Notes: generated by a model from the letters alone, not told the origin. Numbered from the stretch's first letter, positions 11,240-23,359 are shown. The stretch is 64,000 nucleotides of DNA from Mimachlamys varia (GCA_947623455.1 OX392540.1:26778410-26842409), one strand, 5' to 3'. A program made the numbers and translations.

Positions 11240-12040
11240 TGCAATACTTTTTATCAATACTAGGTTCTTAATTTTTTATATTGTCAACATTTACAGATGC
11301 AAAATTAAGGATTTTCAAATAATATTAATTCTGTCATATTTGACACTGTTTTTTTTACATGTATTTCTAGTCAATAAATGATTAATACACCCGTTCACAG
11401 AATGTTGTACAACAGTTTGTTGTGATATTTCATCTGTATATTTATACCCAATAAATTATTTACCCAAAATTCAGGGGAGATAATCCAATCAAGTAAACCA
11501 AACATTTTCTTACATATCATAAGAATGAAAATGAAAGCTATGTTTTGAATTTTTTCTCTTCATAGTAACATTGTGTTATCATGTTTTGTTATATTGCGGA
11601 TATGGTTATAAATAAAATAGTTTTGTTCAAACTACTAGGGATGAGATCGGGGTGGGGGGGTGGGGATTTCCCCATTCACAACAAGGAGGTAAGAGATTCC
11701 GTTATTCTCTTACCCTGGACAGGGATATCCGCAATTTTACCGATGTGAGATTTTCTTAATATACCTCTACTTTATTTACTCTATATAAAAGTTCACTGGT
11801 AAAATTGGCTATATTCCCACTTTTGTCTCGACTTAGCTTAGCTGTGTTTCAGTCCTGTGTTTTAGTCTGAGAATTAAAACACACCTGCACTCTTGTGTTT
11901 CTGCCAAGCCAATCGGGCGAGAGGTGGGCGGAGCTTGTTGCCAAGCTTGCTCACTGATTTGTTATCGCTGCGAGAGATGTGGCGGAGCTTGTCACAGAAC
12001 GTGCCACCTATGTTTGTATCGGTATATTAAAACGGTTAAG
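11240..12040. other. Unique DNA, nothing recognised
   Basis: Holds a G-rich tract (11651-11666) and a moderately GC-rich stretch at 11880-12010 (GGCGAGAGGTGGGCGGAGCTTG). No frame or repeat family was identified. Confidence 0.4.
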
Positions 12041-12166
12041 GTATGGGATTGAGGGATAGCAAGTTTCTGGTTTCCCTCAACCATGCCTATTTTTGAGGCC
12101 TCGCCTCGGGAAATAGACCTGGTCATGGGAAACTAGAAACTTGCTATATCCCTCAACCCAATACTC
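12041..12166. repeat. Foldback element, about 126 bp
   Basis: The left arm GGGATTGAGGGATAGCAAG with TTTCTGGTTTCCC pairs with the right arm TTTCCCATG...GAAACTTGCTATATCCCTCAA (GGGAAACTAGAAACTTGC at 12127-12144). The arms are about 50 bp long with a few mismatches and a short GAGGCCTCGCC loop. It behaves as a hairpin MITE; no target duplication is certain. Confidence 0.7.
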
Positions 12167-12389
12167 AAACTGTATATTATCTCACACAAGGGTTGAGACA
12201 TTAGCTATACATGCTTAGTGCAAATTCTCAACAATTGTTTGATATCATAGCAACAATGCCATGGCGTCACGGCAACATTACAATGACATCACATCAACAT
12301 TGTCTTGCATTGATGTAACGTCAATATTAAAATATTACAAGAGAATTAACAGGGTAAAAGAAAAATAATCATTTACCTTAATTGGTAGT

Positions 12390-12481
12390 GAGACAGGGGG
12401 ATCTCAACCTTCTGGGTAAGATTCTTACAACTGGTAAGCTGCCAAACATGAAGCTTAATCTCCAGTTGAGATCCCCATCTC
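12390..12481. repeat. Small inverted-repeat element
   Basis: GAGACAGGGGGATCTCAAC at 12390-12408 is mirrored by GTTGAGATCCCCATCTC at 12465-12481, giving imperfect arms with a 56-bp spacer. No coding potential. Confidence 0.6.
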
Positions 12482-13154
12482 ATCCAAAACGGGGAGGGGG
12501 TTAAAGATTCTATTGATATCACCCTGGGGTTAAGGCAAGCTTCACATGCTCTTTGGACTTACTCAACAATTGTATGACATCATAAAAACATCAATACCAT
12601 GACGTCATGGCAACAATACATGTACAATGTCAAGTCAACATTCAATCATGTCACATCAGCACTGACTTGCATTCATGAAACATCAATATTGAATGAAGCC
12701 CGCTACGACCGACCTTTCATAGCACTATGAAAGTTAAAAAAATGACTTTCAATCCATATATTTTCATTTTTACTATAACACAGATACTGAATTTCATTTA
12801 TATTTTTTCGTAATTAATTAGTTTATTAGCCTCGTTTCTATAGGCGTCGTCATTTAAACGACATTGGCGGAACAGCCCAGCTTGAATACATTTGGCGCCA
12901 ATGATAATGACGAGTCATTTGAGCGTTTGCCGCGAGGGCAATCTCCATGTTATTCGAAGCAACGCGAAAAGACTCTCATTGAACAAGCTTGATCTATGAC
13001 GTCATAATTAAACCATTTGCCACGTTTCGAGAACCATTGCTTTCATACTTTTATGAAAGGCATTTTTACTAATAATATTCATAAAGTGGGTTGCAGCGCA
13101 ATTGTAAATATAGTACCTTTAGAATCTAGAACTGTTGTGAGGATGGCTGACTAA
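12482..13154. other. Unclassified DNA with dispersed-repeat phrases
   Basis: The phrase CTTTCATAGCACTATGAAAG (from about 12714) and its continuation AAAAATGACTTTCAATCC recur at about 38657-38700, so part of this belongs to a dispersed family. GC rises at 12840-13010. No exon was recognised. Confidence 0.35.
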
Positions 13155-16100
13155 AACCCATCCCCCACCCCTGCACCCCCATGAGATAAAATAGATGATA
13201 AAATAACTAAAAGGTGGATAACTCTTTCAAAATACAATTTTACATCTGAGGGGATAACTTCATATTGGCCTTACCATTTCCACAAAAGAAATATGTTGCA
13301 TAGCCAGACGAAACTATGTTCATTTTAAGGGGGATAACTCTTTGTTAAGGGTAAAAAATGTTAAGTCATTTTAGGGGGTACAGATAGGATCCATATATAA
13401 TACTGGCTATTTCCAATTTTTTTGTAAAAATCCATTCAAAAATGAGCACATGCATAGCCAGCCAAATTTGTGTTCATTTTTTACATAAATGGGAGACAAC
13501 TCTATGTAAAGTATCTAAAATATAAAGTTACTTGAGGGGGCACATCTCCATATTTTACTAGCTATTCCCACAAAATTTGTAAAAGATCCATTGAAAAAAG
13601 AGCTTATGTATAGCCGGACAAAATTGTGTTCATTTTTTTACAAAAGAAGGGGGACAACTCTCTGTAAAATTATCTTAAATATAAAGTTACATGAGGGGGC
13701 CCATCTCCATATTTTATTGGCTATTCCCACAAAATTTTAAAAAGATCCATTGAAAAAAGAGCTTATGCATAGCCGGACAAAATTGTGTTTATTTTTAACA
13801 AAAGAAGGGGGAAACTCTGTGTAAAATTATTTAAAATATAAAGTTTCTTGAAGGGGCACATCTCCATATTTTACTAGCTATTCCAACAAAATTTGTAAAA
13901 GATCCATTGAAAAAAGAGCTAATGCATAGCCGGACAAAATTGTGTTCATTTTTTACAAAAAAAGGGGGACAACTCTCTGTAAAATTATCTAAAATATAAA
14001 GTTACTTGAAGGGGCACTTCTCCATATTTTACTAGTTATTCCAACAAAATTTGTAAAAGATCCATTGAAAAAAAAGCGAATGCATAGCCGGACAAAATTG
14101 TGTTCATTTTTTACAAAAGAAGAGGGACAACTCTCTGTAAAATTATCTAAAATATAAAGTTTCTTGAAGGGGCACATCTCCATAATTTACTAGCTATTCC
14201 AACAAAATTTGTAAAAGATCCATTGAATAAAGAGCTAATCCATAGCCGGACAAAATTGTGCTGATTTTTTTTTAAAAAAGGGGGACAACTCTCTGTAAAA
14301 TTGTCTAAAATATAAAGTTACTTCAGGGGGCCCATCTCCATTTTACTAGTTATTCCCACAAAATTTGTAAAAGATTCATTGAATAAAGAGCAAATGCATA
14401 GCAAGCCCAAATTGTGTTTATTTTTTACAAAAGAAGGGGGACAACTCTCTGTAAAATTATCTAAAATATAAAGTTACTTGAGGGGGCCCATCTCCATTTT
14501 TACTACTTATTCCCACAAAATTTGTAAAAGATCCATTGAAAAAAGAGCTTATGTATAGCCGGACAAAATTGTGTTCATTTCTTACAAAAGAAAAAGGACA
14601 ATTCTCTGTAAAATTATCTTAAATATACAGTTATTTGAAGGGGCACATCTCCATATTTTACTGGCTTTTCCCACAAAATTTGTAAAAGATCCATTGAAAA
14701 AAGAGCTTAAGTATAGCTGGACAAAATTGTGTTCATTTCTTACAAAAGAAAAAGGACAATTCTCTGTAAAATTATCTTAAATATACAGTTATTTGAAGGG
14801 GCACATCTCCATATTTTACTGGCTTTTCCCACAAAATTTGTAAAAGATCCATTGAAAAAAGAGCTTATGTATAGCTGGACAAAATTGTGTTCATTTTTTA
14901 CAAAAGAAGAGGGACAACTCTCTGTAAAATTATCTAAAATATAAAGTTACTTTAGGGGGCCAATCTGCAGATTTTATTGGCATTCCCACAAAATTTGTAA
15001 AAGATCCATTGAAAAAAGAGCGAATTCATAGCTGGACAAAATTGTGTTGATTTTTTAAAAAAAAAGGGGGACAACTCTCTGTAAAATTATCTAAAATATA
15101 AAGTTACTTGAGGGGGCCCATCTCCATATTTTATTGGCTATTCCCACAAAATTTTAAAAAGATCCATTGAAACAAGAGGGAATGCATAGCAAGCCCAAAT
15201 TGTGTTTATTTTTAAGAAAAGAAGGGGGACAACTCTCTGTAAAATTATCTAAAATATAAAGTTTCTTGAAGGGGCACATCTCCATATTTTACTATCTATT
15301 CCACAAAATTTGTAAAAGATCCATTGAAACAAGAGAGGACGCATAGCAAGCCAAAATTGTATTCATTTTTTATATTAAAGGTGGATAACTTTGTAAAATT
15401 ATCTTATATATAAAGTTACTTGAAGGGGCACATCTCCATATTTTACTAGCTATTCCAACAAAATTTTAAAAAGAATCCATTGAAAAAAGAGCTAATGCAT
15501 AACCGGACAAAATTGTGTTCATTTTTTACAAAAGAAGGGGGACAACTCTCTGTAAAATTATCTAAAATATAAAGTTACTTGAGGGGGCACATCTCCATAT
15601 TTTATTTGCTATTCCCATAAAATTTGTAAAAGATCCATTGAAAAAAGAGCTAATGCATAACCGGACAAAATTGTGTTTATTTTTAACAAAAGAAGGGGGA
15701 CAACTCTCTGTAAAATTATCTAAAATATAAAGTTACTTTAGGGGGCCAATCTGCAGATTTTATTGGCATTCCCACAAAATTTGTAAAAGATCCATTGAAA
15801 AAAGAGCGAATTCATAGCTGGACAAAATTGTGTTGATTTTTTAAAAAAAAAGGGGGACAACTCTCTGTAAAATTATCTAAAATATAAAGTTACTTGAGGG
15901 GGCCCATCTCCATATTTTATTGGCTATTCCCACAAAATTTTAAAAAGATCCATTGAAACAAGAGGGAATGCATAGCAAGCCCAAATTGTGTTTATTTTTA
16001 AGAAAAGAAGGGGGACAACTCTCTGTAAAATTATCTAAAATATAAAGTTTCTTGAAGGGGCACATCTCCATATTTTACTATCTATTCCCACAAAATTTGT

Positions 16101-16780
16101 AAAAGATCCATTGAAACAAGAGAGGACGCATAGCAAGCCAAAATTGTATTCATTTTTTATATTAAAGGTGGATAACTTTGTAAAATTATCTTATATATAA
16201 AGTTACTTGAAGGGGCACATCTCCATATTTTACTAGCTATTCCAACAAAATTTTAAAAAGAATCCATTGAAAAAAGAGCTAATGCATAACCGGACAAAAT
16301 TGTGTTCATTTTTTACAAAAGAAGGGGGACAACTCTCTGTAAAATTATCTAAAATATAAAGTTACTTGAGGGGGCACATCTCCATATTTTATTTGCTATT
16401 CCCATAAAATTTGTAAAAGATCCATTGAAAAAAGAGCTAATGCATAACCGGACAAAATTGTGTTTATTTTTAACAAAAGAAGGGGGACAACTCTCTGTAA
16501 AATTATCTAAAATATAAAGTTACTTGAGGGGGCACATCTCCATATTCTACAGGATATTCCCACAAAATTTTAAAAAGATCCATTGAAACAAGAGGGAACG
16601 CATAGCAAGCCCGAATTGTTTTCATTTTTTATATTAAAGGGGGATAACTATGTAAAGGGTTACTTAAGGGGGCACATCTTCATATTGAACTGGATTCCAT
16701 CACCCCACTCCCAATTTCGGGGGGTTTAATGTACCGGTTAAAGTACTGATGGACAGACAGATGGTCAATGAGAAGGCATG
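13155..16780 (+). repeat. Array of about 158-bp units (about 22 copies), pearl-like
   Basis: Each unit carries GGGGGACAACTCTCTGTAAA, GTTACTTGAGGGGGC, CATCTCCATATTTTACT, AGATCCATTGAAAAAAGAGC and GCATAGCCGGACAAAATTGTG. Spacing is close to 158 bp. The element starts near 13155 and ends with GGGGGGTTTAATGTACCGG and a GACAGACAGATGG remnant at about 16720-16775, paralleling the ACGG run of the short copy at 9870-10380. A block of five units is duplicated (see findings). The 64-71 codon frames over it, and their near-copies 158 bp apart, are shadows of the repeat. Confidence 0.92.
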
Positions 16781-16892
16781 TCCCTATTATCAATATTCAT
16801 AAATCAATTGAAAAATAACTGAAGAAAAGTACTTGCTTAACAAAAAGGGATTGCTAAACAATGTAGATCACATAAGGCTGATATAAAACTAT

Positions 16893-17336
16893 TACAGTGA
16901 TTTCCACTTAATATCACTCCTGTTAACATCACATTCCTCTTTATATCCGTTTTTCCCAAGCACCCTTTTTCTCTCTATATAATCTATGTAATTTTATTTG
17001 GTTAATTTCATGTATTTTGAGGTGAATTCCTCTTAATATCATGTTGTTTCTAACCAATCACATAAAATATCCAGAAAATTATGTTATTTCCAGTGATTTC
17101 AGATATAACTTGTACAAAATGTTGCATAGAAAATAAAAAATAACCCCAAAAATATTTTTAATTGAAATATTGTTATCTATACATCTTCATATGTACATTG
17201 AACAGCTCACTTTTAGTTATGGAGATTGGAAATGCACTAGATTTAGTGGGAAAACATGTTTCTCTTAGTGTCACATTCCTGTTAATCATGTTTAGGTCTG
17301 ACAAATAGAACATGATATAAAGAGGAGTACACTGTA
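16893..17336 (+). mobile_element. TA-flanked MITE (Tc1/mariner-pogo type), copy B
   Basis: Begins TACAGTGATTTCCACTTAAT and ends AGAGGAGTACACTGTA. TA is at both edges, with the inverted ends CAGTG/CACTG just inside. It is in the opposite orientation to copy A (6746-7207) and the same orientation as copy C (59145-59613). Internal phrases such as AATATCAC(T/C)CCTGTTAA and CCAGAAAATTATGT are shared. No transposase. Confidence 0.75.
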
Positions 17337-17523
17337 TCTATAAATCTAAACTGTGGGACACATGTTGATTGAAATTGAATTGCCATAAAATAACACAAAT
17401 AATTGTGGTATATAACTGCAACATGATCAGGGAAAATGGATTGAAATTATCCCAGACAGGATATATGTATCTTAAGTTTATCAAGTACAGCAATGTTAAT
17501 TTATAAATAGCAAACATATTTAC

Positions 17524-17586
17524 CTGTCGGCCTGGGGTAGTTCGCTTGCGACATTGGTCACAGGTCGGCTGTGCCTAATGTCCATC
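17524..17586 (-). other. Putative coding exon E3 (63 bp)
   Basis: On the minus strand the acceptor TTTGCAG (AG at 17588-17587) and the donor GTAAAT (from 17523) bound 63 bases. Only one phase is free of stops; it reads MDIRHSRPVTNVASELPQAD and then two leftover bases. That phase is exactly the one supplied by E2 (Trp codon split TG|G). One open phase out of three, matching the neighbouring exon, is modest support for coding. No family was recognised. Confidence 0.5.
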
Positions 17587-17846
17587 CTGCAAATAAAAAT
17601 ATATACATGATTATCTCCCTTGAAATGTGAGCATAATCTTAATATTTGGCAATTACATTTGGAATTTATTTACTTTTAATTTGATTTAAGTATCGTATTA
17701 TCATCAATCATTAACTTTTCAAATTTGAAAGATGGCTATTTATCTGGTTAAAAGTGAAGTTATCTGTGAATAGAAACAATTCAAAAGGAAGAATATCCAC
17801 AGGGTGTAAACGTAAAGAGGGATAAACTGTATAATTATATACATAC

Positions 17847-17889
17847 CAGAACCGCTGATGGGTTTCCCTTTCAGCTCTCATGGACAACG
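17847..17889 (-). other. Putative exon E2 with the first in-frame ATG
   Basis: On the minus strand a pyrimidine-rich acceptor ending TTTACAG (AG at 17891-17890) and the donor GTATGT (17846-17841) bound 43 bases. An ATG at 17881 opens the frame MRAERETHQRFW, which runs into E3. When E1 is joined, the in-frame codons upstream are ATG GAT TGA, so 17881 is the first usable Met of this frame after a stop; its context is weak (T at -3). The E2-E3-E4 frame would total 52 residues. Confidence 0.45.
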
Positions 17890-18013
17890 CTGTAAAGAGA
17901 GAGTGAAGAATAAATTATGGTATTCACTGTAATTAGCACACAAGCGCCTATAAAAGTGGTGCTTAATAGGATGACAAAATTATTTTTTTTCAAAGTCATT
18001 AAGTGTGATGTCA

Positions 18014-18095
18014 ATCTGATTAAAATACAGATCCTCACTATAACTATTGTGTGTACACACGTTAATAACAGTGAGGATCTGTATTTTAATCAGAT
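18014..18095. repeat. Foldback with perfect 26-bp arms
   Basis: ATCTGATTAAAATACAGATC plus CTCACT (18014-18039) is mirrored without mismatch at 18070-18095, with a 30-bp loop containing GTGTGTACACAC. It looks like a young hairpin MITE or a freshly corrected quasi-palindrome, just upstream of exon E2 on the minus strand. Confidence 0.85.
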
Positions 18096-19939
18096 CGGTG
18101 TAATGTAGTGTAACCAAAATTGGTAGTTATCGTAAATGCGTTATTGTCATATACCAATATCTGTGTGTGGGTTTTGTTTTGTTAAAACATGTGGGGGGGG
18201 GGGGGGGTGCACCTATAGAGAAGGGGTGCTAATTACGGCAATTAAATCTAGGAAGTGGAACAATTATGTTGTAGTTATTGCCAAATTGAGAAAATGGTTC
18301 CCAAATTTTACCAAAATCACAAAGTATATAGTACAGGTATCATCTTTTTAAAAGTATAGAACAATATTGCAGTTGAGATGTTAGATCTAACATGGGATTT
18401 CTGGATCAATTATCTAAATTAATAATTTTTAATGAGATACTAGGGGTAAAATGTACTTTTTTCAAGGGGATTAGACCAGAACTTTGGCTGAAAAACAACC
18501 ACTGAGAAACAATTTTTAAGCCAGTGAAAAGAAATCAGAATTGCAAAGGGCTATAACTCTAGTAACAAGAGGCCCAGGCCATTAGTGGTCCCTTGAGTTA
18601 TATCATAGGTACTGGTAGCTTAATTTCATTACTTGTATCAAGATTTGATGAGGAAATTAACATGTAAACAAAGTGAAATACAAAACTTGTCACCAAAGGA
18701 TAAGACATTTAAAAACAATTCAAATAAATCATTTTGCTATAGAGATCGATGATAATCATCAAGTAATGTAGGAATAATTTCTTACTGAAAATGGACAAAA
18801 TATAAGCTATAGTAAACTTTGCCCCCTCCACAGGGCTATTGAAATTTATTACCTTAACAGAGCCCCTGATGATTTTCAATATATATGCAAAGAAATGGGC
18901 TGTAGTACATGTACCTCTGAGACTGGTGAAGATTGTCAAAAGAATACCCTGTCTGGGGCCCTGGGGTTGGGGGCAGGGATTTTATTTTAATTTGATATTT
19001 CATTTAAATACATTTTATTGACACATTAATTAAACATATCAAAAGGATTAGACAGCAGGCTTGAAGCCTATATAAGTTTTCTCCCAAATCCAGTGATCAA
19101 CAATGAAAATCATATAACAAACATATTAACATGTAATATACATTCTGTATTAAGTAGTTAAGGGGAAACGACTCTTGTTTACAATTAAAGGATATTGACA
19201 TTATAATTAAATGACGGAGGGAATAATCCATCAGTGTTATTAACCAAAGTTTAGCGGAATTTTGTAATAAATATACATTTTACATACTCTCCATACCATT
19301 CACTAGTGGATTGGACCAAAGTGTCCATAGTATATTAGTAGGTCCTTTCCCCCAGAGTTCGTACAGCGAGTATAAGAAATGTGTATTTTGATATATATAC
19401 AAAGGATTATTATTTAAATGAAGTTGATATTAATTTATACATAGAAATTAACAAGAGTTGTTTCAACAGTATCATATGAATCTAGTTAGCTAATACAATT
19501 AAATTTGATATCATCTCCCACCAAGAATGGTTCTCATCAAAAGTATGATATAATAGAAATATATCTATTCTACTGAAACCTGACAACATCCATAGGATAA
19601 CTTATAGTATTAGTTATTCAACTACTGTAATACTCCCCGCAGATGCTGGTAGTTTATATAGTAAGTAATTTTGAACTTGGGGTCACTAAAATAGAAACAT
19701 TTTGGCTCTGAAATTTCGCATAAAGCATATATATAGTAACTCCCATAAAAGGGTTGGAATCTGCTTTGCTGAAATGCCTGTGCACACCTAACTGGTACAA
19801 GATAATTATATTGAACATTCAGGAGAAGTTTCAATAAAATTAACTGGTTTGTTATAATAAAGATAGAAATTTCATAGGGATGTTATTTGCCAGTTTCAAG
19901 AAATATTACTTCAATACTTAAATAGATACAGTCGACATA
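18096..19939. other. Unclassified AT-rich DNA (intron E1-E2)
   Basis: Contains a G homopolymer-type tract at 18191-18207 and a phrase, AACAAGAGGCCCAGGCCATTA (split at 18570-18590), of the kind found in dispersed repeats. No exon or element boundary was recognised. Confidence 0.35.
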
Positions 19940-20110
19940 TTTTTTACAAAAAGGGGCATAACTCTAACAAATGTTGTTGAAATTGGATGAAAAGTGAAAG
20001 GGCACAGCTATATATATATATATTGAATTTATCTACAAAAAGGGGAATAATTCTAAAACAAATAGTGTCAAAATATCACGAAAATGAAAAGGACACAGCT
20101 ATATAGGCCA
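19940..20110. repeat. Two-unit tandem repeat, about 100 bp
   Basis: ACAAAAAGGGGCATAACTCT ... AAAAGTGAAAGGGCACAGCT is followed by ACAAAAAGGGGAATAATTCT ... AAAATGAAAAGGACACAGCT. There are two diverged units separated by a short (TA) run. Confidence 0.6.
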
Positions 20111-20149
20111 GATCCTGCAGAGAAATATACTGTACATGGAGACTGGAGA

Positions 20150-20930
20150 AAACGTTTTTAAATTTTTTTTTTAATTTTCCCTTTGGTACCCCACCCTAGC
20201 CACCCTGGATTTTAAAGAATAACCTTTATTTCCCCAAGTGGGCCCCACCCCTCTGTCCCCCAGGAGGTCAGTCCCACCATTTATATACATTTGTAATAGT
20301 GAACCCCCATCACCCAAATAATGCCTGGCACTAAATACGAACATTTTCCTGTAATTCTTAATAGGGATCTTACACTACTTAAACAATATCTATATCTTGT
20401 CAATACTTCAGTAGAGGCTTGTATTTTAAAGAGTTAACCACCCCTTTTTGGGCCCCACCCTTCCGGCCCAGTCGAAACCAGTTATACAAATTAAATCCCC
20501 CTCACCTAAGGATGCTTCAAACAAAATTCCGATATTAATATTATGACAATGCTTCAGAAGACAGGATTTGAAATACTTACATTCATTCATTTCCCACTAT
20601 TTTGGGGCCTCAGCCATAATTAAACTTTCCACAACTTCCAAAATCCACGCCTTTGTTCAACCCCCTCCACAATCATCTATATCTAGGAGTGCAATATAAA
20701 GAATCGAAGAAAGTCTCAGGCGTTCCCGGCCCACCATTACTATAATATTGAATTCCCGCCTTCCCGAAGGTTTTGGTTTGTTCCCCAAAATTTGGTCAAA
20801 ATGTGTTATGTAGCTCATGACTAGAAGCATTGGATATATAGGAAACGTTGACGAAAGGACGACTGACGCTGCGCCACGGCACCGAGCCCACTGCCCTTCT
20901 GATAGGTGAGCTAATAACCATGGAGATATG
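20150..20930. repeat. Dispersed-repeat-like block with two diverged units
   Basis: Two related modules (GTGGGCCCCACCCCTCTG at about 20238 and GGGCCCCACCCTTCCGGCC at about 20450), each followed by an AAATCCCC/AACCCCCATCACC phrase, are about 210 bp apart. The block ends with GACGACTGACGCTGCGCCAC and a GGTGAGCTAA tail. The layout suggests an old repetitive element; the class is not certain. Confidence 0.45.
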
Positions 20931-21393
20931 TCTTTTTACTGAAAGTCGATTCGATCTAAACCCCTTTTATATGTTAATACTCTGAGTACCCTAGCCTAAA
21001 TCCTACCTGTACAAGTTCGAAGGTCCCTGTGATCTGAGCAGCTACTCACATTATCAAATGGTAGGCCTATTTTATTTACAACAATACTCTTGAAAAAGAA
21101 CATCTAATCATTTGAAAAGTCAGTCTTCATTGACGTTTAACAGGAGCCTTACGTCTCTATTTCTAATATCAATATATCCAAGATCATATAATCAGTTATT
21201 AAACGTTTCTAGGTCATTTCCATGTGTACGATAATTGATCACACAATAAAAGTACTAAATCGACAAAAGATGCATAAAAAGGCATTCAATATCATAATTC
21301 ACTGAGCCAGCGATTAAACCTATAGGAGAGAATCAATTTCACAGCATGATGAAGTCATATTTTACTATAGTAATGAAAATCTGTTGGACTTAC

Positions 21394-21470
21394 CCAGATG
21401 TCAATCCATGATAGCTGACTGCGCGGGAAAAAGTGACGCGAACTTTCAGCTCGCCGGGTATAGTATATGG
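21394..21470 (-). other. Putative first exon E1 (5' UTR)
   Basis: On the minus strand the exon ends CATCTGG at 21394 before a perfect donor GTAAGT (21393-21388). It includes a minimal upstream ORF, ATG GAT TGA. The 5' end is not determinable from sequence; I place it near 21470, just upstream of the CCCGGCGAGC segment. A second possible donor (GTGAGT, at about 21509) further upstream could define an alternative first exon. Confidence 0.4.
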
Positions 21471-21540
21471 CCAATACGTTTCATTGGTCGAAAACTAACA
21501 CGTACTCACGTTTCCATTGACGCCGGCCGGGAACGGGGTG
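21421..21540 (-). promoter_or_regulatory. Candidate promoter: E2F-like site and CCAAT boxes
   Basis: GCGCGGGAAAAA at 21421-21432 reads TTTTTCCCGCGC on the minus strand, a match to the E2F consensus TTTSSCGC. ATTGG at 21483-21487 is a CCAAT box on the minus strand, and CCAATACG (about 21470) and CCATTGACG lie nearby. The segment is the most CpG-rich part of the surrounding 2 kb and abuts E1. E2F plus CCAAT pairing is typical of cell-cycle-regulated promoters; that role is inference. Confidence 0.4.
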
Positions 21541-21559
21541 TTTGAGGGGTCGGTTATAA

Positions 21560-22608
21560 ACAGGCAGCTGTTCTGATTGAAATTTTAGGAAAAGTTATTT
21601 AGTGAAGAAACACCAAAATAAATGTCTTTTCTTGAAACAAATATCAACCTTTTACTATCCTGGTTTCAACACATGCAACGATTTGTTTAACAGACTTTCT
21701 AGTCATGTCCCCATATGAACCCCAGCAAAGGTGTGATTCTGTCGGTTGCAAAAAACTGTTCATGGCAATATTTCTGACAAATTATGTGCGAGACAATCAT
21801 CAGACGGTGTAATATATACTGAATTTCAACAAAAGGCGGATTGTAATTTCTAATCAAACTCTTGTAATTTAAACCTATAATCTAATTATGTGTATACCAG
21901 ATATATAAACCAGGCATACACAATTTGACCAGAACGTGGCTAATTTCAAAATTTTATTAAATACTACATATATATCGGATACTTAATAAAAGAATCGCAT
22001 GGTACTAGTCTACAAAATACAACAGTTTGTGATATTGACCGTTTAACAGGGGTGGATCAAGAAATTCCGAATGTGGGGTTCCAAATCTGTTCGTCTCTAA
22101 TTCAAACTGGTTTCATTTCGTGGTAAAAAGAAAAACAATTTTATGGAACCAATTGCAATTTGGTATTTAACAATATAGGATAAAAGTATTATGTTTTCCT
22201 TCGTTCCTCGTCCGTACATCTATTCTCAATGAAAACATAAACCAAATGCTTTTTCGACAATTTAATAGCATGCGAGATGTATACGTGTACAGCAGTGTTT
22301 CAGATTTAATTAGTAACATCGCGAATTAACATGAAACTTTAATGTCCACTCTTCCAGTCCAATACACATTCCTGAATGCCACAATGAAAAACCCCTGTTG
22401 CTAAAAACGAATACAACACTGTATTTCAAGCATGTGTTCTACAAACATAAAAACTAATAATTAGGAAAAATAAACACATTCATTACGTTTTTGCCGGTGA
22501 AATATATAGAGGATATTCAATGGTTTGCCGTTCAATATCAAATATATTTCACTTTACTATGGCAGATTTTTTTTATATTTTCACGACCACGTAGCGTAGA
22601 ATTTTCTT
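21560..22608. other. Unique flank of the satellite
   Basis: No exon, repeat family or RNA gene was recognised. Composition is similar to the satellite itself. Confidence 0.45.
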
Positions 22609-22700
22609 TTTATTACATTTCGAAAGAGGCCTTAAAATACATTCGTTCATTTTAAGCGCTAAAACTACTAGTTTTTGCGTCTATTACTGCCACTGTTCTG

Positions 22701-22713
22701 TGACCTTTGACCC
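22701..22713 (-). promoter_or_regulatory. DR1 nuclear-receptor-type motif (nine copies in the array)
   Basis: TGACCTTTGACCC reads GGGTCAAAGGTCA on the minus strand: two RGGTCA half-sites with one spacer base, the DR1 arrangement bound by RXR/HNF4/COUP-TF-type receptors. It recurs at 24016, 25331, 26645, 27960, 29274, 30589, 31904 and 33219. Binding is unproven; a 13-bp match can be chance, but the satellite multiplies it ninefold. Confidence 0.5.
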
Positions 22714-23118
22714 ATGTCATTTTTCCACTCCCGCTCCGGAAAAGCTTGAATTGCTACCAATCGCATATGATATCTGAACTATTTGAAAGCCTAAACCTAA
22801 CAGGAAATTATGTTCCCATGGTATTTTTAATAATTATGATGACTTTAATAATCTATATGCGATTTTGTAACAAAGAAATATTTTTTTTACACTCCCACGG
22901 CTCATTTAAATATTACGTCTCTGCTCTTGGTTGACCTCTCGTTTGTATACATACTTTGCTGTGTTAAACTTTGATTATATAATCACGCCATAGCCAACGA
23001 TCCTGATTTTGATTTCAATGATATAGTACCTTGTACATGTGCGTAAACCAAAATACTTGACAAATTTGTCGGTCGGAAACATTTATTCGTAATTACAGTG
23101 TAAATTCACCCTCTGGAT

Positions 23119-23359
23119 CACAGGGACCTGAGAATTTGTTACAGCTAGTTTTAGACCTATAATAGGGTGTTTAGCGTAATTTTACACATTTGTGGGGTTA
23201 AGATCAATTTTCGATAAAAATGCTCCCTCCGTAGCTTTTATGACTACTGAGGGAGCATTTTTATCGAAAATTGATCTTAACCCCCCAAATGTGTAAAATT
23301 ACGCTAAACACCCTATTATAGGTCTAAAACTAGCTGTAACAAATTCTCAGGTCCCTGTG
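23119..23359. mobile_element. hAT-type foldback MITE, satellite copy 1
   Basis: 241 bp: two 116-bp inverted arms (CACAGGGACCTGAGAATTTG outward) and a 9-bp loop CTTTTATGA. It is flanked by the 8-bp direct repeat CTCTGGAT (23111-23118 and 23360-23367); 8-bp target duplications are typical of hAT elements. In this copy the arms differ at two sites (GTGGGG against CCCCCC, and CTCCCTCCG against TGAGGGAG). There is no transposase, so it is non-autonomous. Confidence 0.85.

Noticed and set aside
13989..14944. Repeated 64-71 codon frames
   Set aside because: Shadows of the 158-bp array; not conserved across most units.
20571..20590. Minus-strand GTAAGT donor near 20580
   Set aside because: It falls inside a dispersed-repeat-like block and no matching acceptor or open frame was found.
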